Shown piece after piece: positions 56,284-64,000 of a stretch of 64,000 nucleotides of DNA. Each line of letters begins with the position of its first letter. Position 1 is the first letter of the stretch. The stretch comes from Siphonodentalium dalli. Lineage: Eukaryota; Mollusca; Scaphopoda; Gadilida; Siphonodentaliidae. A program made the position numbers and the translations under genes. The stretch covers positions 151,646,875 to 151,710,874 of the forward strand of contig CP136062.1 of NCBI GenBank assembly GCA_032622095.1, given 5' to 3'. Below the pieces are notes generated by a model. That model searched no databases. It saw nothing but the letters and a program-made list of their open reading frames with translations, and was not told the origin of the DNA.

Positions 56284-56469
56284 TTAACCACAGCAGAATT
56301 ATGGGTAATTTTTCAGGATTTAGTCAGAAATATGGCTTGTTGCCACTCAATGAGAGCTTTACGATGAATGGGAACAAGCCATATTTCCGACTAAATCCTG
56401 AAAAGTTACCCATAATTCTGCTGTGGTTAAGGGGTCGATTATTTAGGGCACTACTGTAGTTATTCCACA

Positions 56470-56638
56470 GGAAATGCTCAGATAATAAGATATCTAAAGA
56501 ACTTATTATCTAACATTTCACTCGATAACTAGGGCTTTTATTTATCTGTCGTCTGCATTTTAGCACTGTAAAATCCCTCCAAATTAATGATAGACCAATC
56601 TGATATACACTGGGAGAATTCATTTAGTATAGAAAGGG
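56470..56638 (-). mobile_element. T5 fragment
   Basis: 'gaacttattatctaacatttc', 'ccctccaaattaatgatagacc', and the end 'catttagtatagaaAGGG' with TTAA (56639-56642). Confidence 0.75.
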
Positions 56639-56743
56639 TTAATCTGTCTAGCAATTGAATGTTATCATACAGGAATAATGATGATATATGAATAAAATGC
56701 AGCAAATGGTCTCCTTGTTCAGGATAATAAGAAAACATTTTAA

Positions 56744-56950
56744 CCCTCATGACGGGAGCTGCACTGATGCAGCATTAAAAATCCTGTGCTAGTGCATTCT
56801 CTTATATAGAAGCGAGTCTCCCATAGGGAGCCTTTCAAATATAAGAGAATGCACTGGCTTACAAGATCAAGGTAAATATTGTTAGGCCAATGCATTTTAT
56901 TGTATATGCGAGACGCATTATGGCAGACTCGCATATATAAGATAATGCAT
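56744..56950 (+). mobile_element. T4 element, right end lost
   Basis: TTAACCCTCATGACGGGAGC start, 'gcactgatgcagcattaaaaatcctgtg', module hairpins at 56795-56855 and 56887-56948. Confidence 0.8.
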
Positions 56951-57549
56951 TATATAATATAAAGCTTTGATTTTCTTTGAATGAGATCAATTTAGAGACC
57001 TAGAATTAATGCCAAGCTGTTTTAAAGTATATATGGCTTCAAATGAAAATATGCAATAGAATTAAATTTACAAAACATATTCAAACTTAGTCCAAGTTTC
57101 CTTCGACGTAAACAAGCTATTGAAATTGGTTGTGATAATGCAGTTTTTCGTCAAAGTCCTGTTAATATACATTTCTATAGCAGACTTTACGCCAAGATCG
57201 AATGGCTTGATTTTTAATCAATTTCAATAGTATTTCCCGTGCAAATCAATATATGATTCTAATATTTATCGGGAAAAGTGACATCTTACAGTCATAATGA
57301 TGTATTATAATCTAATTTTCATGTTAAACTAAGCATCGAATATGTCACGTAAATAGGAGTAACTTCAGTTTATTTACATTTATCACATAATTTGGCCATA
57401 AAAGCAGTTTCATAATTATCGGTAATAGACACGTTTAATATCAGCGCGTGCGATGACGTCACGGCGTTCTTCAGATAACTTGCGATCGCTGTGGTGTATG
57501 ATTGTTGTTTTCGATGAATATTTCGCGTTGCTTCAGGTTTATTTGATCA
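56951..57549. other. No feature recognised
   Basis: AT-rich, probably intron or 3' flank of the minus-strand gene. No exon found. Confidence 0.45.
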
Positions 57550-57717
57550 TGTGATAAAAGGTATCTCACACTCGTCCTATTTTATACGTAATTTATCAAC
57601 CTCGTCCTCTAAATTCTATTTGAGCCTCGGTAAACCTCGGCTCAAATCGAATTTAGTGAACTCGGTTGATAAATTCCGTATAAAATAGGAACTCATGTGA
57701 GATCCTCTATTTATCAC
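57550..57717. repeat. Foldback of about 168 bp
   Basis: 'gtgataaaaggtatctcaca' + 'ctcgtcctattttatacg' is answered by the complement up to 'ctctatttatcac'. Loop near 57628 (cctcggtaaacctcgg). Confidence 0.9.
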
Positions 57718-58194
57718 ACACTTCACGAGGTCAAATGAGTTTGTATTCTTGTAAACATTGTGATCAAATATATTTTTCACATTACAACACTACTTTTAGT
57801 TGAAAAATCTTGTGGAGTTCAGTTCAGAATATAATATTTTCTCTGGAATAAACCAGTTTACTGTCCAAATTGTAATATTTGAGTAGAGTTATTGAGGATT
57901 TTAGGTGAGAGGGTCAACAACTCTTAATAACCCTGGCCCGATACAGAAAGATATTTGCACATGACTTTGATGTAAAACAGCATTATCTCAAGCGATTTCA
58001 CTAGATGGTTTACATTGAAAAAAACTTGGACTAATTCAAAGTCTACTTATGTCTTACCATATACTATAATTAGGAAACTGACACATAAGGTAGAGCAGAG
58101 AAAACAACTGTCATTAGATTTTTCTGTTTTTCCTGGTACCTCGATATATGCAATTGTTACAATAAAGTGATAATTTGACCTACAAAATTGTAGG

Positions 58195-58375
58195 CAAGCC
58201 TTGAAATAATGTGTCTGATCTGATCCCAGGTTTCCCATAGCAGTTGAGGCTTCAGCAGAATGAGAATCCCAGAGGGTTAATTTGGTGATGCTAGCCATCC
58301 GTGCATGATAGTATCATTAAATTCACCCTCTGGGACCTCATTCTGCTAATAAAAGACACATTATTTCAAGGCTTG
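58195..58375. mobile_element. A family MITE, short form
   Basis: CAAGCCTTGAAATAATGTG ... ACACATTATTTCAAGGCTTG with one hairpin left. Confidence 0.85.
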
Positions 58376-58448
58376 ATCATAGGATTGAAATGTAAAATGA
58401 CAGAAAAAACTGGATGATTACGCATCACACCTGAATCTAAATAGAATG

Positions 58449-58530
58449 TAGGGCTTCATGATATATGGATTTTAATACCAACGACGATACTGAAAATGAT
58501 ATCGCGGTATGACTAATTATCATAAAATCA
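58449..58530 (+). mobile_element. Fragment of the CAGGGCTTCA hAT-like family
   Basis: 'tagggcttcatgatatatgg' + 'attttaataccaacgacgat' parallels the left end of 50429-51170. Confidence 0.65.
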
Positions 58531-58677
58531 GCCCAAGTGCATTCAGTTCCCATACTATGGATAATGGTAAAACATAAGGACACTCATGCTGTGTAATGAC
58601 ATGCTTTCCATGAACGCTGAACACCTAGCACATGCGGTAAATGCTGCTGTTAACATGACGAATCACACCCATTCTAC

Positions 58678-58749
58678 CTTTGCTGGAACTACTTGTTCTA
58701 ACCCGGTTCTCTCACCCTTCGCCTTGATCATAGAGGCAGGAGCTGATTT
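58678..58749 (-). CDS. Probable third exon of the TAPP-like gene
   Basis: On the minus strand a strong acceptor (catctttttttctcccag) precedes 72 bases open only in phase 0, reading KSAPASMIKAKGERTGLEQV + VPAK, then donor GCAAAG/gtagaa. Phase 0 in and out matches the phase-0 donor of the exon at 61104-61033, so it can follow directly after the PH domain. Sequence beyond the PH domain is poorly conserved in this family, so the content neither confirms nor excludes it. No later exon was found down to about 56.9 kb. Confidence 0.6.
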
Positions 58750-59063
58750 CTGGGAGAAAAAAAGATGAAAAATTTTAAGTTTATGAGTTGACAGAATAAT
58801 ATAAATTGAAATATTACATTCACCATTGCAGAATGATACAGAAAATCCACAAAAATATTCTTGCAATTAAAACATTTATTAACAAAGTAATAGTAAAGGA
58901 AATATAATATTCGTCTTTGTGAAATTGAACAGCAAATTATGTCTCAATATTCACAAAAATATTCCTTAAACTAATACATTTATAACCAATAAAACTCGTT
59001 AATTAAAGAGAATGATTCTTAATAAATGAAGAGTCACCCCTACCCCCTGAATTCCGAATAACA
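58750..59063. other. Intron, no feature recognised
   Basis: Part of the intron upstream of the 58749 exon on the minus strand. Apart from the acceptor tract nothing is seen. Confidence 0.45.
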
Positions 59064-59071
59064 GTTGACAG

Positions 59072-59516
59072 CAAGCCTGAGTTTAGTGTGCCTGTCATTT
59101 GCAGAATAAGGTCCCCAGAGGGTGAATTTAGTGATGCTATCCCGCATAGCGGGCTAGCATCACTAAATTCACCTTCTGGGACCGCATTCTGCATGGCCTC
59201 ATCTGCTATGGTAGACAGAGACTCAGACTGAAGTTCCCAAATGGTAAATATTGTTATTTACACCCATTGGGAACCTCGATTATGCAATGTGTCATCTGCC
59301 AATTTGGGGATATAGAGAAACTAAACTAAAAAGAAATAGAATCTATGGGAAGAAGTTTCTATAGAAATTTGATCATAAAGAAACTGAGGCCTAAGCAGAA
59401 TGAGGTCCCCAGAGGGTGAATTTAGTCATGCTAGCGCACTTTGCGGGACAGCATCACTAAATCCCCCCTCTGGGGACCTCATTCTACAAATGACAGGCAC
59501 ACTAAGCTCAAGCTTG
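59072..59516. mobile_element. A family (hAT-like) MITE, complete copy
   Basis: CAAGCCTGAGTTTAGTGTGC ... CACACTAAGCTCAAGCTTG, 8-bp duplication GTTGACAG (59064-59071, 59517-59524). Intronic in the TAPP-like gene. Confidence 0.95.
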
Positions 59517-59683
59517 GTTGACAGCGGGGGTGAATCCTGAGCATCAGTTAAGAAAATATGTATGTTTTTAGTTCATTTTCAGTTTAAGTTTTCAGTAGTT
59601 TTAAACACAACTCTGTGTGTTTTTGTTGAAAATTGCCAACACAACTGTTCATACTTGAAGTTAGCTGATTAATAGTTATCCAT

Positions 59684-59930
59684 TTCTATACTAAATAGTC
59701 TTTGACGAGAACTTATCCCTTTTGAAAATGTTCATATAATAAGTTAGGTCGTTTATTGAACTTATTATCTGAACATTTCTCACCAAAGAATATGAACCAT
59801 TCTGATCTTTTATTATCTTTTTTTGTCTGTCGTCTGATTTTATTACCTGAACACCCTCCAAATTAATAATAGACCATTCCAATGTATACTTTTATAGCTG
59901 AATGGAAGAATCCATTTACTATAAAAAGGG
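59684..59930 (-). mobile_element. T5 TTAA-type MITE
   Basis: Left 'catttctatactaaatag', inside 'gaacttattatctgaacatt' and 'caccctccaaattaataata', right 'atttactataaaaAGGG' with TTAA (59931-59934). Intronic. Confidence 0.8.
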
Positions 59931-60308
59931 TTAAGCTCACTCAATAATAGGAATAAAACAAAATATAATGATAGAATAATTGTATTCCTATTATAAAACA
60001 TGTGTCCGGTCACATGACAAACCATGATGGCAATAATATAGAAAAAGTAATATATCGATACAGCCATAACAAGTTGGAATATTTTCCTCTATTTTGATAT
60101 ATGGATCAACCACATTCAAACAGCGACAAGAGATATCTTACCTGAAACCATCAGAGATTCCATGGCAGTAGTTATCCTATATTAGTGACAAAGTTGGGCA
60201 TCGATAACTTTCGATATTCGATTTAAACTTCTTTGTCACCAATTGGCGTAAAGTAAATTTTGCTAAAGAACTTTTGCATGGCAATGACTATGCAGTCCAT
60301 AGTTTTAA

Positions 60309-60999
60309 CCCTTCCATGACTGCAGCTTCCTGAAATTTTGCAAAAACCCTGTGCCAATGCATTCTCTTATATATGCGAGTTGGCCATAGGGCGCTTCACA
60401 CATATAAGAGAATGCATTGGCATAACAATATTTACCTTGAACTTGTAAGCCAGTGCATTCTCCTATATATGTGAGACCCATAGGGTGCCTCACATATATG
60501 AGAGAATGCATTGGCATAACAATATTTACCTTGACCTTGTAATATATGTGAGACTCCCTATGGGTTACTCGCATATGACAGAATGCACTGGCATATGATC
60601 TTTAACCCTTTACCCAACAAACCGGCCAAAACCGGCCAAATAAAGCTTCAACAGCCTAAAATATCTTCGGTCTGTCTCAATAGAACCATACAAATATGGA
60701 TATCATTGGAACCGGCTCCTTGACCACATTGTGATAGTTATAGTTATGCCCTGTGCCAATGCATTCTCTTATATATGCGAGTCGACCATAGGTCGCCTCG
60801 CATATATAAGAGAATGCATTGGCCTAAAAAAACATTCTTTAACAATTTTATAATTTTTAATGTGTTAAGCCAATGCATTCTCTTATATATGCGATGCGAC
60901 CTATGGTCGACTCGCATATATAAGAGAATGCATTGGCACAGGGCCGTTCTGTTGGGTAAAGGGTTAATGTTGCACCAGCGCAGCTCCTGCCATTAAAGG
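60309..60999 (+). mobile_element. T4 MITE split by T3
   Basis: TTAA then CCCTTCCATGACTGCAGC, three hairpins of the module type (about 60353-60422, 60455-60505, 60541-60596), then the T3 insertion at the TTAA of 'gatcTTTAAtg', then 'ttgcaccagcgcagctcctgcc'. The right terminus is decayed. Confidence 0.85.
60606..60963 (-). mobile_element. T3 TTAA-bounded MITE nested in T4
   Basis: CCCTTTACCCAACAAACCGG ... TTCTGTTGGGTAAAGGG, TTAA at 60602-60605 and 60964-60967. Nearly identical to 43955-44346 but with a short internal deletion between the two module hairpins. Confidence 0.95.
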
Positions 61000-61032
61000 T
61001 ATAAACTATGAGTAATGTTATTTTGGTCTTAC

Positions 61033-61104
61033 CCTAAAGTTCATATGTTTCATGGTTTTATCTATATCTGCTATCCACAGATGCATCTCCTCCTGTGAAT
61101 CACA
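61033..61104 (-). CDS. PLEKHA1: TAPP-like gene, exon with end of PH domain
   Basis: Minus strand: acceptor 'ctacttttcttttcag', 72 bases in phase 0 reading CDSQEEMHLWIADIDKTMKH + MNFR, donor AGG/gtaagacc. This is the last strand and C-terminal helix of a PH domain, with the invariant Trp (EEMHLW). It joins in phase to the 62799-62736 exon. The D-S-x-E-E-M-H-x-W-I order is that of the second PH domain of TAPP1/TAPP2, adaptors that bind PI(3,4)P2 at the plasma membrane. The vertebrate PLEKHA1/PLEKHA2 split cannot be resolved for an invertebrate, so the symbol marks the family. Confidence 0.85.
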
Positions 61105-61189
61105 CTGAAAAGAAAAGTAGAAGCAAGACTTGAAATAGTGAGTCTGTCATTTAAAGACATATTATGTACTTGTTCAGGTGCGTGAAACT

Positions 61190-61520
61190 GATAAGTTAGT
61201 ATTCAGGTGCTATGCCAACTGGTGGAATGTACCATTCTACTAACATCACCGAAAATCTCAAGCAAATCGACTGTACCACTCCATAGAAAACATTGTCTGA
61301 ACTACACTAAATTGCAAATATTTACAACTCGAATCGGGGCGCTTCAATCGGCGATAAACTAACGAAAACAATTTCGCCATCGGCAGTCACTGCATTTAAT
61401 TAATATATAAGACTGACGGTGTGTGTTGTCAATTTGGATATAATATTTGTAAAAATAACTACTTTGAACAAGATTATTCTCCATTTCAATTTTATCACCA
61501 TACCGGAGTGTTTCACACCA
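61190..61520 (-). repeat. Dispersed repeat related to 49070-49500
   Basis: Reverse copy of the body of the 48948-49555 element ('acaagattattctccatttc', 'gttgtcaatttggata', 'ggtggaatgtaccattctac'). Termini absent. Confidence 0.65.
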
Positions 61521-61526
61521 CTTTAA

Positions 61527-61935
61527 AGGATGAGGTCTCCAGATGGTGAATTTAGTATTGCTACCCCACACAGCAGGCTAGCATCACTAAATTCAATTCT
61601 AGGGAACTCATTTGGCTTAAGCCTCATCTTCTGGGAAGTATCTATAGTCACAAATTAATATTTGTTTAGTTACTTTTCCCCTTCTGTTCAGTTTCTATAT
61701 CCCTTAATTTGCAGAAGATAAAATGCATAATCGAGGTGACTAATGGGTGAACATCACCAACTGCAACTGGGAAACTTCAATCTGATCCCAGGTCTCCCAT
61801 AGCAGTTGAGGCGTCAGCAGAATGAGGTTCCAAGAGGGTGAATTCAGTGATGCTAGCCCGCTGTGTGGGATAGCATCACTAAATTCACCCTCTGGGGACC
61901 TCATTCTGCAAATTTCAGACACACTGTTTCAAGGA
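61527..61935 (-). mobile_element. A family MITE, left end lost
   Basis: Half-hairpin 'gaggtctccagatggtgaat', central 'aatcgaggtgactaatgggt', right hairpin and end 'cagacacactgtttcaagg'. A further internal A fragment lies at 62048-62150. Confidence 0.75.
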
Positions 61936-62149
61936 TGTGTAGAAGAGTGCAATGTAATGATGCCTTGCTCAGATCTGAGGTGTCATACATACACAGAACG
62001 ACACGAGTGGTTTGTTTGTGGGTTTGTTGATATTTAAATAAACCAACTCTGACTGAAGTTCCCAAATGGTGATTATTGTGATGTACACCCATTGGTAACA
62101 TCGATTATGCAATGTATTGTCTGCCAATCTGGGGATATACAGAAACTAA

Positions 62150-62709
62150 ACTGGAATTCGCACTGGGTATTGCTGTTAAAAAAGTTAAAGCCATTAAAAC
62201 CACCATAAACAGAAAGAATATTAAAATATAGACATATTTTTTTCTTTAACCAATCATAAATATCAAATAAATAGCATGTTATTATTTAGATTGTGTACCT
62301 TGTTAGTAAACAAAACCATATTATGATACATTTAAGCAAGAAAAGATTGTGCGATACGCAAAACACTCAACACTCGGGAGACCCCAACATGTGATCTTTA
62401 GTTAGAATTGGCACCATATTGTTTACAACATACTGATAAAGAGCTCGCTAATCCTCGGCACTCAAGATTTCGGTGTTGAATGACTGAATTATTCTCCCAA
62501 AAATATCACCACAGTGTTGAGTGTTTTGCTTATAACACACTCTTTACCTGCTGTATATAAACAAATGCTTGGTTCACACAAAGTGCTTTGTGGGTAATAT
62601 CACATTCATACTATCATTACACTATACTATTAGTATATTCTTGAGGAAATTCATAAATTGGTAACCTTTAATTCTAAACAATAACCTACAACCAAGGCCA
62701 TCTGTGCCT
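62150..62709 (+). mobile_element. T9 MITE, left end eroded
   Basis: From 'gggtattgctgttaaaaaag' to GGCCATCTGTGCCT with TTAA (62710-62713). Sits 22 bases inside the intron next to the 62736 donor. Confidence 0.82.
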
Positions 62710-62735
62710 TTAAAAATGCATTTCATCTCACTTAC

Positions 62736-62799
62736 CTGAATATAAAATGTTCTTTTAATAGTTATGACTTCGAAGAGGTTATCACGGTTTGAATGTGAA
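62736..62799 (-). CDS. PLEKHA1: TAPP-like gene, PH-domain exon
   Basis: Minus strand: acceptor 'aaattcattctttgcag', one base completing a codon, then SHSNRDNLFEVITIKRTFYI + Q, donor CAG/gtaagtga in phase 0. These are the central strands of a PH domain. The words RDNLFE-[IV]-[IV]-T and RTFY-[IV]-Q are hallmarks of the C-terminal PH domain of TAPP1/TAPP2 (PLEKHA1/2), and the next exon continues the domain without a gap. TAPP proteins have two PH domains; the first, and the start of this one with the phosphoinositide-binding loop, should lie upstream of this exon, in the last 1.2 kb or beyond the window edge. I found no further exon up to 64000. Confidence 0.88.
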
Positions 62800-62989
62800 C
62801 TGCAAAGAATGAATTTCATAATGTTAAACAAGCAGGATGTAACATCAACAGTCAGTTGAAAACTAAGCATATAATGTATCAATGCCAGTAATTGGTTGAA
62901 AACTATATTCAAACAAGAATCGCATCAGAGATGTGGGTTCGAATCGATGTAGCTATGACAAACATGGGCTTGGATTGAAAACGTATTAA

Positions 62990-63240
62990 TTAATACTGAC
63001 TATCACACACAACAATGTTAAGGAAGTCTGAAATGCCAAATTTAAAAATTCAAGAAAATGAATAATTAAGGGCCATAACTCTGCCCGAAGTAGGTGAATC
63101 TGGCTGGTTTTTGAACTCAATCAAGACATTATTAAGCAAGTCTCAAATGCCGAATATCAACAAAATCAGTTGATATTTGTTCTATGTTATTGCGTTATCA
63201 ACATATGTAGACACCCGTCTGATCGACTGGCTTCATGCAA
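62990..63240. repeat. Pearl/BIV160-like core-repeat fragment
   Basis: 'aagggccataactctgcccg', 'ttgaactcaatcaagac' and 'tgtagacacccgtctg' in family order, strongly diverged. Confidence 0.5.
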
Positions 63241-63361
63241 AATGACCTCGCCAAACTATGTGTCAAGTTTTTGAAACAATTTGACAACAAATTGGAACAT
63301 TCTGACTTGTTAGGTATGTTATAAATACAACCTAATCGTTCAACAATTTACTCATTTATTT

Positions 63362-63455
63362 TATAGGTTAACCATTATAGGTAAGTGGGTGTCTGACCAG
63401 GTGTTTTATAGGTTAACCATTATATGTAAGTGGGGTCTGACCAGGTGACACATCT
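63362..63455 (+). repeat. Two tandem copies of a 46-47-bp unit
   Basis: 'ataggttaaccattata' + 'ggtaagtgggtgtctgaccaggtg' followed by a second copy with two differences and one deletion. Confidence 0.85.
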
Positions 63456-63615
63456 GACAGGGTCGGCGAAAGTTACGACAATAATTTTCAGAATGGAGGA
63501 CTGGCTGATGGACTATAAAGCATTTACATTTGTTAACTTAGGTATTGTGAAAGAAATGATGGCTTACACCATATCCATCATATAATTCCCCCACATAATG
63601 AAAGTGGTCCATAAA

Positions 63616-64000
63616 CAAGCCTGCAAAAGGGTGCCTGTCATTTGCAGAATGAGGTCCCCAGAGGGTGAATTTAGTGATGCTATCCCGCATAGCGGGCTAG
63701 CATCACCAAATTGACCCTCTGGGAACCTCATTCTGCTTAGGCCCTCAACTGCTATTGTAGACCTAGGATCAGATTGAAGTTACCCAGTTGAAGTTGGTGA
63801 TGTTCACCCATTGGGCACCTCGATTATGCATTTTATCGTCTGTAAATTAGGGGATATAGAAACTTCCCAGAAGGGAAAATGGAACTTAAAAACAATGTTA
63901 ATTTTAGACTATAGATACTTCCCAGAAGATGAGGCCGAAGCAGAATTAGTTCTCCAGAGGGTGAATTTGGTGATGCGGGGTAGCATCACTAAATTCACCC
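63616..64000. mobile_element. A family (hAT-like) MITE, cut by window end
   Basis: CAAGCCTGCAAAAGGGTGC start, left hairpin, centre 'cccattgggcacctcgatta', then the beginning of the right hairpin. The end lies beyond 64000. Confidence 0.9.

Larger units (their letters stand above)
54234..56458. repeat. F-family foldback, outermost of three nested layers
   Basis: The left arm tip 54234-54258 (TACAGTAATACCCTAAATAA) and the rest of the foldback at 56284-56458 (TTAACCACAGCAGAATTATG ... CACTACTGTA) are separated by a T1 element inserted at the TTAA that all F copies carry in this arm. Confidence 0.88.

Noticed and set aside
60126..60180. 35-base minus-strand exon candidate with strong donor (TTTCAG/gtaagata)
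   Set aside because: The acceptor is weak and no open phase connects the phase-0 exons on either side (61033 and 58749). Kept out of the gene model.

Overview
The window looks like animal (metazoan) nuclear DNA, most likely from a marine mollusc and probably a bivalve. It is AT-rich, has no operons, and its exons are short with GT-AG introns. It is saturated with small non-autonomous transposons. Repeats of the 'gggccataactct' kind, with ACAG/ACGG microsatellites and a terminal CATACTATGGTATG hairpin, match what is known of bivalve pearl/BIV160-type Helitron-like elements. The species assignment is inference.

Host genes. (1) On the plus strand, a gene of unknown function ends in the window. 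Three internal exons (10817-10915, 14411-15163, 16478-16533) and a terminal exon (18871-18957 to the stop) join in frame, with a polyA signal at 18983. A fourth, upstream exon at 9688 fits in phase and two weaker ones are possible. The protein is charged and low in predicted order, and ends in KRVSFQLV, which contains a PP1-docking-type RVSF motif. (2) On the minus strand, a gene enters from the right edge. Exons 62799-62736 and 61104-61033 encode the end of a PH domain closely resembling the C-terminal PH domain of TAPP1/TAPP2 (PLEKHA1/PLEKHA2), and 58749-58678 is a likely following exon. Other coding traces are a broken PHD-finger relic (2778-3000), the 3' end of a CR1/L2-like non-LTR retrotransposon (36463-37506), a GC-richer coding relic (22680-23306) and a putative exon at 43174-43357.

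Everything else is repeats. Nine families with different termini are bounded by TTAA (called T1-T9 here): T1 CCCTTTCAGTGCCAGG, T2 CCCTTTGAACCC, T3 CCCTTTACCCAACA, T4 CCCTTTCATGACGGGAGC, T5 CCCTTTCTATACTAAAT, T6 AGGGGTACTGTAC, T7 AGGTACTCAATCCGA, T8 AGGCCCATTTAATTTT, T9 AGGCACAGATGGCC. They behave like piggyBac-type MITEs, but no transposase is present. A hAT-like family (called A; CAAGCCTG...CAGGCTTG, 8-bp target duplications) has about 16 copies or fragments. A palindrome-array family (called P) carries long inverted termini around arrays of TTGCGCTTMAGCGCAA. There are also Harbinger-like MITEs with TTA duplications, Helitron-like 'pearl' elements, foldbacks and at least five tandem arrays.

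Many copies are nested, and the window often holds both the filled and the empty version of a site, so insertions can be read directly (54234-56458, 10930-11976, 39959-42995, 43488-44358, 60309-60999, 19714-20653). The introns of both genes are built almost entirely from these elements, several of which start within about 2-25 bases of a splice donor. Region order: 0-9.6 kb repeats and satellite; 9.7-19 kb unknown gene; 19-34 kb repeat mosaic; 34.8-39.2 kb satellite with retrotransposon; 39.2-58 kb nested elements; 58-64 kb TAPP-like gene.
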